A program made the translations under genes and the position numbers. From NCBI RefSeq assembly GCF_016906995.1, contig NZ_JAFBBD010000001.1, positions 248,001 to 312,000 of the forward strand: a stretch of 64,000 nt of DNA, given 5' to 3'. Each line of letters opens with the position of its first letter. Position 1 is the first letter of the stretch. Source of the stretch: Spongiibacter marinus (GTDB lineage: Bacteria > Pseudomonadota > Gammaproteobacteria > Pseudomonadales > Spongiibacteraceae). Below, piece by piece: positions 7,633-16,537 of the stretch. The notes beneath the pieces were generated by a model, which was not told the origin of the DNA, did not search any database, and was given only the letters and a program-made list of their open reading frames with translations.

Positions 7633-10119
7633 CTAGCGGCGCCAGCTAATTGTTGCCCCCCACACCACCGGCATAGCGGTATAACGACCGATGGTATCGA
7701 GCTGGTTGGTCACGTTATTGTAGTAGTACTCATCGGTAATGTTGCGCCCCCACAGCTGCACCTTCCAAGGCCCCGCCAGCGGCGCAAAGCCTAAGCGCGC
7801 ATTGATTACCGTATAATCTTCCATGAAAAAGCGTGGATCTTTCTGCAAAGAGGCATTGGTCTCTCCCCGATAGCTCAGATCGCCACCTACGGAGAGCTCA
7901 TAGTCGTCGAACAGCGGCAAGGTGTATTCAGCAACAACGGAGTATTCCCATTGCGGGCTGTAATTAAAGGGCTTGCCGCTGAAGTCAAACTCTTCACCGT
8001 TGCGATCGCCACTGATGAACTCTTCTACTTCAGTGTCCAGATAGGAGGCCTGAAGGGCGAGGAACAGGCCCGCGAAGGGTGTCATTTTCAAGTCCAGCTC
8101 AGCGCCGCGCACGGAGGATTTGGGCGCATTGCGGAGCGCTGGCAACGCCCCGAAAATCGGGTCGCGAAAGTTCGTTACCAGCTGCTTGTCTCGGTAGCGG
8201 TAGTCGAATACCGAGGCATTCAATTGCATGCGCTCAAATAAGCGCAACTTCGTTCCCAGCTCTATAGCATCCAGGCGTTCCTGCGTCGCAGGCGCATACT
8301 GCACCGAGTCCGAAATATTGATCAGCGGGAAGCTTCCCGACTTGTAGCCCCGACTCAAGCCCAAAAACACCAGCTTCTCCGGCGCGAACTCCCAGTCCAC
8401 GGCGATGCGCCCGGACACGTTGTCCTCGTGCAGCTCACCAAAAAACCGGCCGGGGCGACGTGTTTCGCTGTCGAGGGTAAAACACCCACCGCGCTCTGCT
8501 CTGCCCGGTGCATAACCGGCCATCGGCGCCTGCGCCAAGCTGATCAGCGTTATCGCATTGGCCAAGCCTATCCCTCTGTTCTGGGCTCCCGGTGCTTCCT
8601 GATCTGCACCGGGGTTGTCCTCCACATCAACATCGCGGGAGCAACCGTTAAACTCACGCAGCTCGTCGGTATAGCGCGCACCAAGAGTCAGCTTCCAGTC
8701 CTCAGCGAATTGCCACTCGGTGTTGGCAAAAATCGCCGCCACTTCTGCCGTTTGATTCCCACCAAAGCCGGAGCGATTGTCCAGCAGTGCAAAGCCGTCA
8801 CCGAGAAGGCCGCCCAGCGGGCCAACCGGGAAGACGATACTGACGTTTTCGTGGTGAAGACGCTGGAACTCATCGACTTCGTCCTCACTGTAGTTCACGC
8901 CTAACTGCCAAAACAGGTCGTCACCCAATTCGCCGGAAAAACGGAGTTCCGCGTTGTAAAAATCGCTTGTTGCGAACACATTTCGTTCTGTATTCACGGT
9001 ATCCAGACCCGACTGGGGAATAAAGCTACCGTCAGACTCAAACCGACCCGCCGATAGCAACAGCACCATATCGTGGCGCTCGTCCAACTGATAATCCAGG
9101 CGCAGCCCACCCGAGACAAAGCTATCGTTCAGGCGAAAGTTCAGCCCATTGTTCGGCCAGTCGGCCGCTTGAGCATCGTCAGTATCCGGATCATTAACGG
9201 GGTAATTAGCCACGTCAGGGTGCAGGCCAAAATCGCCGAGGATGGCGTTTTGCGACTCAATGGCAATGACCTGAAGCGCTTGCGGTTCTGAGCGATCGCG
9301 CCAGCCCGACAGGTGGGCATTCACGCTCCATTGCTCGCCGCCTTCCCAGCGCAGCGACAACCGCGCGGCATCGCGATCAATCTCTCCTAAACGGTCGTAG
9401 CCGAAGCGGTCATATTCATTGCCGGGGTCGCGCCCCGTTTTGCCATTGTAGGCATCACTGCCCGCATAGCGCGTGCGGCTGCGCTGCCAACCCTCTCCCG
9501 ATTGCGTGGTGGTATAAGCCAGTCGCGCGAACACGGTATCGGTGACCGGGCCCGACACAAAACCCTCGGCAGCCAGCGTATCGAAACGGCTGTAACTGAG
9601 GTCGCCGCCGTACTCGAATTCTTCACTGGGCTTATTGGCAATATAATTGATCGCGCCACCAGTGGTATTGCGGCCGTAGAGCGTGCCCTGCGGGCCTTTC
9701 AATACCTCAACGCGCGCCAGATCGAGGTTGCTGCCTTTGCTCATTACCGGGAACGGCAGATTGAACTCGTCAACGTACACACCCACTGTGGCGCTGGCAG
9801 TCTGGCTGTTTTCGTTAAAGCCGACCCCACGCAGGGTATAAATAGGAACGTTAAACCCGCCATCCGCGTAGGAAAACCCTGGCAGCAAGCGACCCAGGTC
9901 GCGCGTATCGGCCACACCGAGGGCAGTCAAATCTTCGCCGGTGTAGGTGGCAATCGCCAGCGGGATACTGTTGGCCCCTTCCTCTTTCTTCTGGGCGGTG
10001 ACGATAATTTCTTCAATGTCCAAGCCCCGACTGGGCGTCACCGCCTGGGCCTGTTCGCTCAGACCAAATGCGACAAGGAATAAAAACTTAGGAAGCAGAG
10101 AGGGCGTTTGACGAGCCAC
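7633..10119 (-). CDS. TonB-dependent outer-membrane receptor
   Basis: The protein has about 828 residues, with a signal peptide ending near AQA and a TonB box-like IEEIIVTAQKK. The plug motifs IYTLRGVGF, VGVYVDEF, ARVEVLKGPQGTLYGRNTTGG and INYIANKPS are present, and the barrel ends in SWRR. It is only distantly similar to the receptor at 3786-6326 and is closer to the sphingomonad-type receptors (GTLYGRNTTGGAINYI signature). I place the start at GTG 10117-10119, because AAAGGTG lies six bases before it; a GTG three codons upstream lacks such a site. The substrate cannot be read from sequence. Confidence 0.92.
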   Translation of the reverse strand: MARQTPSLLPKFLFLVAFGLSEQAQAVTPSRGLDIEEIIVTAQKKEEGANSIPLAIATYTGEDLTALGVADTRDLGRLLPGFSYADGGFNVPIYTLRGVGFNENSQTASATVGVYVDEFNLPFPVMSKGSNLDLARVEVLKGPQGTLYGRNTTGGAINYIANKPSEEFEYGGDLSYSRFDTLAAEGFVSGPVTDTVFARLAYTTTQSGEGWQRSRTRYAGSDAYNGKTGRDPGNEYDRFGYDRLGEIDRDAARLSLRWEGGEQWSVNAHLSGWRDRSEPQALQVIAIESQNAILGDFGLHPDVANYPVNDPDTDDAQAADWPNNGLNFRLNDSFVSGGLRLDYQLDERHDMVLLLSAGRFESDGSFIPQSGLDTVNTERNVFATSDFYNAELRFSGELGDDLFWQLGVNYSEDEVDEFQRLHHENVSIVFPVGPLGGLLGDGFALLDNRSGFGGNQTAEVAAIFANTEWQFAEDWKLTLGARYTDELREFNGCSRDVDVEDNPGADQEAPGAQNRGIGLANAITLISLAQAPMAGYAPGRAERGGCFTLDSETRRPGRFFGELHEDNVSGRIAVDWEFAPEKLVFLGLSRGYKSGSFPLINISDSVQYAPATQERLDAIELGTKLRLFERMQLNASVFDYRYRDKQLVTNFRDPIFGALPALRNAPKSSVRGAELDLKMTPFAGLFLALQASYLDTEVEEFISGDRNGEEFDFSGKPFNYSPQWEYSVVAEYTLPLFDDYELSVGGDLSYRGETNASLQKDPRFFMEDYTVINARLGFAPLAGPWKVQLWGRNITDEYYYNNVTNQLDTIGRYTAMPVVWGATISWRR

Positions 10120-10236
10120 AAAAATCACCTTTTGCTAACACCGCGACGGTTGCGCGGCATAAAATGACGCGAATGCTAGCAAAATGTGTCGTAAAGCTGG
10201 ATTTTTTATATAGACCGAAGCGTTATATCCATATAA

Positions 10237-10803
10237 CTAATTCTCGGCTAGGCGATTCGTGGCACTGCGCCATTGCCGCAGAAAGGAATCTCGCTGATCC
10301 TCACTAATCGCCGCTCGTCCCAGCCACACGCTCAAGATCACCTGCGCAGCCTGTGCGTCAGCCAGGGTGCCAAGGTGAGCCTCGTTGTGATGCAAACTCA
10401 AGCCAACACCGGGCTGCCAGCTGAGCCGGTACTTGTCTCCCTTTTCAACACCGAGATACCAACTATTAAAGGTATCGATAGCGCGACGATGAGGTGCTAA
10501 CTCCTCCTCGCTATAGCCGTCCGCCAAGCTGTCATCAGTCAATTTGCGAAAACGCTCGGCAGACACCGACAAGCCGTAGCGAATAATAATTTGCTTGGCA
10601 TAGCTGGGCGTAAGAATGTCTCCCTCCGCGGGCATCGCTTGCTCACCGTCCACCTGTAACTCAGTGTAGGTAATTTCCTTCCAGAGCAATTTATAGGTGT
10701 CAGCGGCCACTGTTTGCCAGTTCAAGGCCTGGGCAGTCCCCGCCACCCCGGCAAGCAGGGTCATTACCACTACAAATCGCCAACCGCCTGCTAATTTACG
10801 CAT
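10237..10803 (-). CDS. Chalcone-isomerase-like periplasmic protein
   Basis: This 188-residue protein has a signal peptide (about residues 1-26, ending AQA) and a domain resembling the bacterial chalcone isomerase-like family (Chalcone_3). The bacterial proteins are not flavonoid enzymes; the related fold FAP in plants binds fatty acids. Its start overlaps the end of the MFS gene by 8 bases, so the two are one transcript. Chalcone-isomerase-like genes recur next to MFS, DUF1365 and CFA-synthase-like genes in other gammaproteobacteria. This suggests a fatty-acid-binding or lipid-transfer role in the same pathway. That role is inference. Confidence 0.75.
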   Translation of the reverse strand: MRKLAGGWRFVVVMTLLAGVAGTAQALNWQTVAADTYKLLWKEITYTELQVDGEQAMPAEGDILTPSYAKQIIIRYGLSVSAERFRKLTDDSLADGYSEEELAPHRRAIDTFNSWYLGVEKGDKYRLSWQPGVGLSLHHNEAHLGTLADAQAAQVILSVWLGRAAISEDQRDSFLRQWRSATNRLAEN

Positions 10804-12031
10804 CGTGCACCTCTTCGCTTAAGTAACGCAGCTGTTTGCGTCCGAGTAAGAAAAACACTACCAGCTTCAATACCACCGGCGCCGCAACATAAGCCGCCGT
10901 GATCGCCCAATCAGGCGGCACCGACGCTAATTCTGGTTCAAGCTGGCTACCCAGCCATAAATAGCCCACACCAACAGCCAGCCCCATCGCCGCCTTACCC
11001 AGCATGCTCCACAGTGCAAATAGACTGGCCGCGATCGCGGTATTCGGTTTTTCTGCCATCAGCTTCTTTGCCAGACCTGTCTGCATCGCTGAGGGAATTG
11101 CCTGATCCGCACCGAGCATCAAACCGGTGCCCACACTAATCGATATAAACCAGTACGCATCGCCTGCCCCAAGCAGTATGGCAAAGCTAAATAAAACCGC
11201 CGACAGCACCAACCCGAGGCGCCAACAGAACAAGCTACCCCACCGCCGCGCGAGACCGTACCACAGCGGCACGGCAAGCAGACCCGCGAGGAAATAGCTC
11301 AGTAGCGCGGCCGGAATCATTGCCTCGGCCTCCAACACCTCGCGCACAAACAGCACCAGCACGGTACCGGGAATCGCATTCGCCAACATGTTTAAAAACC
11401 AGGGTACCGCCAATGCCGACACGCGCGGCTCGGCCAACAGATGGCGAAAAGGTGCCGCTTCAGTGCCCGGCGGCGGGCGATGACTGCCCTGATATAAAAC
11501 TGCCACCAAAAGCAGGAGAAGCATGAAAGCCGCCACCGTAATCAGGTACTCCGGTGCAAACACCGCGGGCGCCAACATGGCCAGTAGCGTGCCAAACAGC
11601 AACATGGCCTCTCGCGCGCTATTAAACGCTAAACGCTGGTCGTCATCCCGGCTAAGCGTCACTGGTAGCGCAAGCCAGGGCACCGTAATCAGCGTCCACC
11701 CCAGCATCAACACTACTAATGCCAGCAGCAGGCTAACCGTCGGCCAAGGATGAGGCAGGAATAACAGCGAGGCCGCACTCAGTGTCATCAGCACCCAGCC
11801 AGCGAGCCACAATATTCTTCGCGCACCGAGCCGGTCTACCAGCGCGCCAACGGGCAAATCTGTGACAACATCGGCAAGTCGCGCTAAAAAGAAGACCGCT
11901 CCGACTAAGGCATAACCATAATTGCCCTGCTCAGCCAGCCACAATGGCACGTAAATGTAAAAGGGCAGCCCAAGGGCGGACAGGGGCAAGCCGGGCAAGG
12001 CATAGCGAAACAGCCTTCGGGATTGGGACAT
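10796..12031 (-). CDS. MFS transporter of the GPH/MelB-like type
   Basis: This 411-residue integral membrane protein has about twelve hydrophobic segments and the loop motif LARLADVVTDLPVGALVDR between helices 2 and 3, which is characteristic of the glycoside-pentoside-hexuronide (MFS_2) group. AAGGAG stands eight bases before the ATG. It overlaps the chalcone-isomerase-like gene and is divergent from the FAD/DUF1365/CFA operon. A GPH-type carrier in this setting also occurs in the sigma-E/ChrR singlet-oxygen regulon of Rhodobacter sphaeroides, as I recall it. The substrate is therefore more likely lipid-related or unknown than a sugar. Confidence 0.85.
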   Translation of the reverse strand: MSQSRRLFRYALPGLPLSALGLPFYIYVPLWLAEQGNYGYALVGAVFFLARLADVVTDLPVGALVDRLGARRILWLAGWVLMTLSAASLLFLPHPWPTVSLLLALVVLMLGWTLITVPWLALPVTLSRDDDQRLAFNSAREAMLLFGTLLAMLAPAVFAPEYLITVAAFMLLLLLVAVLYQGSHRPPPGTEAAPFRHLLAEPRVSALAVPWFLNMLANAIPGTVLVLFVREVLEAEAMIPAALLSYFLAGLLAVPLWYGLARRWGSLFCWRLGLVLSAVLFSFAILLGAGDAYWFISISVGTGLMLGADQAIPSAMQTGLAKKLMAEKPNTAIAASLFALWSMLGKAAMGLAVGVGYLWLGSQLEPELASVPPDWAITAAYVAAPVVLKLVVFFLLGRKQLRYLSEEVHDA

Positions 12032-12131
12032 GCTAGTATCTCCTTAGATCGCTGAGCACGGACCGGCACAGCCAACACCCTGTTAATCATTTCCCGAAGT
12101 CCGTATAAAGTGACATATGAACAAGGAAAAG

Positions 12132-12158
12132 TGATCGCAACAGTGAGGGAATACGTAA
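12132..12158 (+). promoter_or_regulatory. Candidate ECF-sigma-like promoter before the FAD/DUF1365/CFA operon
   Basis: TGATCG at 12132-12137 and CGTAA at 12154-12158 are separated by 16 bases and lie 34 bases upstream of the first ATG. They resemble the TGATCC-type -35 element of group IV sigma factors that control singlet-oxygen genes. The match is short and could be chance. The 160-base divergent region 12032-12191 contains no other gene. Confidence 0.22.
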
Positions 12159-12191
12159 CTAATAACTCATAAGATCAGAATTGCCCGCACT

Positions 12192-13532
12192 ATGACAATC
12201 AAACAAAGCATCGCCATTATCGGCTCAGGTATTTCGGGGCTGAGCTGTGCCTGGCTTCTGCAACGCAGTGGCCACGCCATCACCGTATTTGAAAAAGACG
12301 ATCGCCTGGGCGGTCACAGTAACACCGTGGAAATCTCCACAACCGCGGGCACCACGGCGGTGGACACCGGCTTCATCGTGTTCAACGACAAGTGCTACCC
12401 CAACCTTGTTAACCTTTTCAAGCAGCTCGGCGTCGACAGCCTCGCCACAGACATGTCATTCGGCGTGTCGCTTGACGACGGCAGACTCGAATACAGCGGC
12501 TCGAACTCACTGGCCACTATGTTCGCGCAAAAGCGCAACCTGCTGCGCCCTCGCTTTTGGAAAATGCTCTCGGACTTGCTGCGTTTCTACCGAGAAAGCG
12601 AAAACTGGATGGAAACTTTGCCTGACAGCATGTCGCTGGGAGAACTACTGAAACGAGAGCGCTTCGGTGCGGGTTTCTGCGACGACCACTTACTGCCAAT
12701 GGGTGCCGCCATCTGGTCAACGCCGGTAAACCAAATGCTCGCCTATCCGGCCAAAACATTCCTGCGCTTTTGTGAAAACCACGGATTGCTGCAGGTAAAA
12801 AATCGGCCGACGTGGCGTACCGTGGTTGGCGGTTCAATCGAGTATGTGAAACGGCTGTCTGCGCCGTTCGAGCAGCACATCAAGCTCAACTGCGGCGTTT
12901 CCCGCGTTGACCGTTTCGAGGACCACGTGATTGTTGTCAATGACTCTGGAGAGTCTCATCGCTTTGATCAGGTGGTCTTTGCCTGCCACGCCGATCAGGC
13001 GCTCGCGATGCTCAGCCAAAGCAGCCAGGCGGAGCGCAAGACGCTCGGCGCCTTCCGTTACGAGGAGAATCGCGCAGTGTTGCATTGCGATCCTCGTTTG
13101 CTCCCCAAGCGGCCGACTGTTTGGTCAAGCTGGAATTACATGGGAGACCGCCAGCAAGGTGAAACCAAGGTCTCGGTAAGTTACTGGATGAACGCCCTGC
13201 AGCATTTACCATGCGCAGAGCCCATCGTCGTCTCGTTGAACCCGTTGACCGAGCCCCGCGCTCGCCACGTTTTTCGCGAGTTCAGCTATCAGCACCCGGT
13301 ATTCGATGGCAAGGCACTGGCAGCGCAAACAGACCTCTGGGCATTGCAAGGTCAGCAACGCAGCTGGTTCTGCGGCAGTTATTTTGGCTACGGCTTCCAT
13401 GAGGATGGCATCCAATCGGGGCTCGCAGTGGCAGAGCGCCTCGGTGGCGGCCTGCGCCCCTGGCAGGTAAAACCGGAGGACGATCGTATCAATCTGCCGC
13501 TGCCTGTTGAGGTTAGCAGTTCAGCAGCATGA
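12192..13532 (+). CDS. FAD-dependent amine-oxidase-like oxidoreductase of the lipid-modification cluster
   Basis: This 446-residue flavoprotein has a Rossmann motif, GSGISGLSCA, at residues 11-20, followed by FEKDDRLGGHSNTVE and an ATGG-like SYFGYGFHEDGIQSGL near the C-terminus, as in the NAD(P)/FAD-binding amine oxidase family. It is the first gene of a tight operon: its stop overlaps the next start (ATGA). Homologues sit beside DUF1365 and CFA-synthase-like genes in many proteobacteria. Some such flavoproteins have been linked to desaturation or oxidation of modified fatty acids. The precise reaction here is not shown by sequence. Confidence 0.88.
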   Translation: MTIKQSIAIIGSGISGLSCAWLLQRSGHAITVFEKDDRLGGHSNTVEISTTAGTTAVDTGFIVFNDKCYPNLVNLFKQLGVDSLATDMSFGVSLDDGRLEYSGSNSLATMFAQKRNLLRPRFWKMLSDLLRFYRESENWMETLPDSMSLGELLKRERFGAGFCDDHLLPMGAAIWSTPVNQMLAYPAKTFLRFCENHGLLQVKNRPTWRTVVGGSIEYVKRLSAPFEQHIKLNCGVSRVDRFEDHVIVVNDSGESHRFDQVVFACHADQALAMLSQSSQAERKTLGAFRYEENRAVLHCDPRLLPKRPTVWSSWNYMGDRQQGETKVSVSYWMNALQHLPCAEPIVVSLNPLTEPRARHVFREFSYQHPVFDGKALAAQTDLWALQGQQRSWFCGSYFGYGFHEDGIQSGLAVAERLGGGLRPWQVKPEDDRINLPLPVEVSSSAA

Positions 13533-14308
13533 GTGACGCAAGCAGCGCCCTGTATCGAGGCGAAGTGCTCCACCATCGCTTTCGGCCAGTAAAGCACCGC
13601 TTTCGCTACCGTATCGACAGCTTTCTGTTTGACCTGGATAAACTCGAGCAAGACGCCTCGCGCTGTCGCCTGCTGTCGGTGAACCGGTTTAACCTGTTTA
13701 GCTTCCACTATCGTGACTTCGGCGCTGGCGATGGCCGGGCGCCTAAAGACTACCTCCAACAAACGCTTCGCGAGCACGGTATTGAGGAGCCACTCTATCG
13801 TGCAGAATTATTGTGCTACCCGCGCATCCTTGGCTACACCTTTAACCCCCTCAGCGTTTACTACTGCTACAACGCCAGTAATGACATCTTCGCGGTGCTG
13901 TACGAGGTCAGCAACACCTTCGGGCAGCGTCATAGCTACTTAATTACTGCCACAGGTGACGGCCAGAAAGAGATTATTCGTCAGCGTTGCGATAAAGCGT
14001 TTTACGTTTCACCCTTTATTCCTATGGAGGCAACTTACCACTTCCGGCTGCGCAAACCAGGCCCCCGATTGGCTGTTGCAATACGTGAGACCGAGGGCGG
14101 CAAAGCGCTGTTGCACGCTGTATTTCAGGGTGTTCGCCATACACTAAACGACTGGAATTTATTGGGCAGTTTCTTCCGCCTGCCGTTCATGACCGCCAGC
14201 GTGATGGTTGCCATTCACTGGCAGGCGCTTAAGCTCTATATCAAGGGTATGCGAATACTTCCCCGCCCCGCTGAACCAAAACACCCTGTCTCTCGTAATG
14301 ATTCGTAA
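13529..14308 (+). CDS. DUF1365 family protein
   Basis: This 259-residue soluble protein shows the family landmarks LYRGEVLHHRFRPVKHRFRY at the N-terminus, CYPRILGYTFNPLSVYYCY in the centre and KAFYVSPFIPMEATYHFR later. DUF1365 has no firmly assigned biochemical role. It nearly always sits between the FAD oxidoreductase and the CFA-synthase-like methyltransferase, so a role on a fatty-acyl or phospholipid intermediate is likely. The start codon overlaps the previous stop, indicating translational coupling. Confidence 0.92.
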   Translation: MSDASSALYRGEVLHHRFRPVKHRFRYRIDSFLFDLDKLEQDASRCRLLSVNRFNLFSFHYRDFGAGDGRAPKDYLQQTLREHGIEEPLYRAELLCYPRILGYTFNPLSVYYCYNASNDIFAVLYEVSNTFGQRHSYLITATGDGQKEIIRQRCDKAFYVSPFIPMEATYHFRLRKPGPRLAVAIRETEGGKALLHAVFQGVRHTLNDWNLLGSFFRLPFMTASVMVAIHWQALKLYIKGMRILPRPAEPKHPVSRNDS

Positions 14309-14339
14309 ACCATAAACGTAATCGTTAACGGGATACGCG

Positions 14340-15578
14340 ATGAAGACAGCCGCCATAGAATTACAACACCAGCTTGGCACCAGCTGGTGGGGAAAACGCC
14401 AACGGAACTTGCTGGCAAAGGTGCTTGCGCCGCTCGCCAATGCCAAAATCGGTTCACTCACGGTCACCTTGCCCAACAAAAGTCAGCTCAGCTTTGGTGA
14501 TCAAAGTGACGAGCGGCTGGCACCCAGTGTGATTCTTAATAACTGGAAAGGATTGCGTAAAGCCTTTAGCGGCGGCTCTGTCGGATGGAGCGAAGCCTAT
14601 ATGGATGGCGATTGGGATTGCCCCAACCTGGCTGCGCTAGTGGAGTGGATCGTGGTCAACGAGGAACACTTCGGCGATATGCTGGCGAGCGGCAAAACCA
14701 AGCAGTGGCTGCAACGCCTGCAACACCGGCGTAACGCCAACAATAAGCGCGGCAGCAAGCGCAATATTGCCTACCACTATGACCTGGGCAATCACTTTTA
14801 TCGCCACTGGCTGGACGACAGCATGACCTACTCGTCAGCACTATTCGACGAGGGCATTGATGATTTGCGCAGCGCCCAGCACCGAAAATATCAGCGTTTA
14901 ATTGACGAACTGGCGGTGCAAAGTGGCGACCGCGTTTTGGAAGTGGGCTGCGGCTGGGGCGGCTTTGCCGAACAACTCTGCCAACAACAGGATGTCTCCC
15001 TCCACGGCATCACCCTATCCAAAGAACAGCTGAGCTATGCCCGGCAACGTATCGCGGACGCCGGCCTTAGCAGCCGAGCCAAATTTAGCCTCACCGATTA
15101 CCGCGACACCCGCGATCAATACGACCACATTGTTTCCATAGAAATGCTTGAGGCTGTCGGTGAACAGTACTGGCCAACCTATTTCGACACCCTGTATGCC
15201 CGACTCAAACCAGGCGGCAGAGCGGCAATACAGGTGATCACCATTGAAGAAAAACGTTTCGAAGGCTACCGCGACAACCCGGATTTTATCCAGCGCTACA
15301 TCTTCCCTGGAGGGATGCTGCCCAGCCCTGACATCTTCCGCTCCCATGCCAGCAAAGCGGGCTTCGACGTAAAAAGCGAGCTGCCCTTCGGCCTGTCATA
15401 TGCCAAAACCCTGGCGCACTGGGCGACGGCGTTTAATGCGCGCTGGGAAGACATCGTCCCGCTGGGGTTTGATCAACGCTTTAAACGCATGTGGCAATAC
15501 TATCTTGGCTATTGCGAAGGCGGCTTTCGCGCGGGCTCGATAGATGTTTATCAATTCGTGCTTGAGAAGCCCCATTGA
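14340..15578 (+). CDS. Cyclopropane-fatty-acid-synthase-family methyltransferase
   Basis: This 412-residue SAM-dependent enzyme is predicted to methylate or cyclopropanate the double bond of phospholipid acyl chains. It shows HYDLGNHFYRHWLDDSMTYSSA, the SAM-binding VLEVGCGWGGFA near residue 199, and SIEMLEAVGEQYW, as in CFA synthases. The length agrees with E. coli Cfa (382 residues). Because it sits with DUF1365 and two flavoproteins, it may belong to the branch that makes methylated, branched or furan fatty acids rather than classical Cfa. That distinction needs biochemistry. No second Cfa lies in the window. Confidence 0.92.
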   Translation: MKTAAIELQHQLGTSWWGKRQRNLLAKVLAPLANAKIGSLTVTLPNKSQLSFGDQSDERLAPSVILNNWKGLRKAFSGGSVGWSEAYMDGDWDCPNLAALVEWIVVNEEHFGDMLASGKTKQWLQRLQHRRNANNKRGSKRNIAYHYDLGNHFYRHWLDDSMTYSSALFDEGIDDLRSAQHRKYQRLIDELAVQSGDRVLEVGCGWGGFAEQLCQQQDVSLHGITLSKEQLSYARQRIADAGLSSRAKFSLTDYRDTRDQYDHIVSIEMLEAVGEQYWPTYFDTLYARLKPGGRAAIQVITIEEKRFEGYRDNPDFIQRYIFPGGMLPSPDIFRSHASKAGFDVKSELPFGLSYAKTLAHWATAFNARWEDIVPLGFDQRFKRMWQYYLGYCEGGFRAGSIDVYQFVLEKPH

Positions 15579-16537
15579 GCCCCGTAGCCATCATCGGCGC
15601 CGGATTGAGCGGCCTGCTTTGCGCAAAAATGCTCAATGAGTGCGGCCTACCCGTCGCCGTCTTTGAAAAGTCGCGCGGCCTGGGCGGGCGACTCGCCCGG
15701 CGCAGGCACCCCTGGGGTAACGTTGATATCGGCGCCCCCTTACTTGCCCTGACGCCAGAGCAGTTGCAATACTTCCCTAGGGACGCCATCAGCGCCCAAC
15801 CATATACCACCGCGCAGTGGCGCGACGGTAAATTACTGCCTCAAGCGACGCAAACACACTACACGGCTGCGGGCAGCAACAACCGACTATGCCATGCTCT
15901 GGCTGACGGCATTGAGGTTCGCCGGGGGCAACGAGTAGCCGCCATTCACCCAACATCAACAACGCTGTCATTGCGCGATGACAAAGGGGAGGATCTCGGT
16001 GATTTTTCGGCAGTGATTCTCGCCACCCCCGCCCCCCAGGCGCGAGACCTGATACCCACAACCAGCTCTCTCACCATTGCCGAAACACCCTGGCAAGCGG
16101 GCTGGACGGTGATTGTTCAATTTGACGGTGCGTGGGCGCCGAGCGAAATAATCGATATTGAATCGCACGCGATACTGCGCCGAATTGTTTGCTTGTCGTC
16201 CGCGCCAGGGCGGGACCATCAGCACTGCTATTCCATCGAGCTGACCGACGATGCCAGCCACCACTTTGAACAACGCAGCGATAACGAAATTATCGATAGA
16301 GTGATGACCGAGCTGGCATCGATAGCGCCCACGCCACCACTGCTACACAGCGACATACAGCGCTGGCGTTTCGCCAGACCGGAAACAGCAGTTATCAGCG
16401 ACTCACAGCGTGCTGACGACAGCTTGAAAATAGCATTGGCGGGGGATTACTGCGTTGGAGGCAATGCGGAAGGGGCGCTACGCAGCGCCACCTTCGCGGT
16501 ACAGCGGGTAAAACAGTGGTTGGCCAGCGCCTGTTAG
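15575..16537 (+). CDS. Renalase-like FAD/NAD(P)-dependent oxidoreductase
   Basis: This 320-residue flavoprotein has [13 protein letters not shown] at residues 7-19 and [15 protein letters not shown], the signature of the renalase-like group. A C-terminal [22 protein letters not shown]-contact motif is present. The only suitable start is a TTG at 15575 overlapping the stop of the CFA gene (TTGA), consistent with coupled translation in a four-gene operon. Its stop overlaps the stop of the convergent fabH gene by four bases, leaving no terminator between them. Substrate unknown. Confidence 0.85.
   Translation: MSPVAIIGAGLSGLLCAKMLNECGLPVAVFEKSRGLGGRLARRRHPWGNVDIGAPLLALTPEQLQYFPRDAISAQPYTTAQWRDGKLLPQATQTHYTAAGSNNRLCHALADGIEVRRGQRVAAIHPTSTTLSLRDDKGEDLGDFSAVILATPAPQARDLIPTTSSLTIAETPWQAGWTVIVQFDGAWAPSEIIDIESHAILRRIVCLSSAPGRDHQHCYSIELTDDASHHFEQRSDNEIIDRVMTELASIAPTPPLLHSDIQRWRFARPETAVISDSQRADDSLKIALAGDYCVGGNAEGALRSATFAVQRVKQWLASAC

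Noticed and set aside
10222-10237. GTTATAT-CC-ATATAAC repeat at the end of the chalcone-isomerase-like gene
   Set aside because: AT-rich, two-base centre, at a gene end; likely chance or a weak hairpin.
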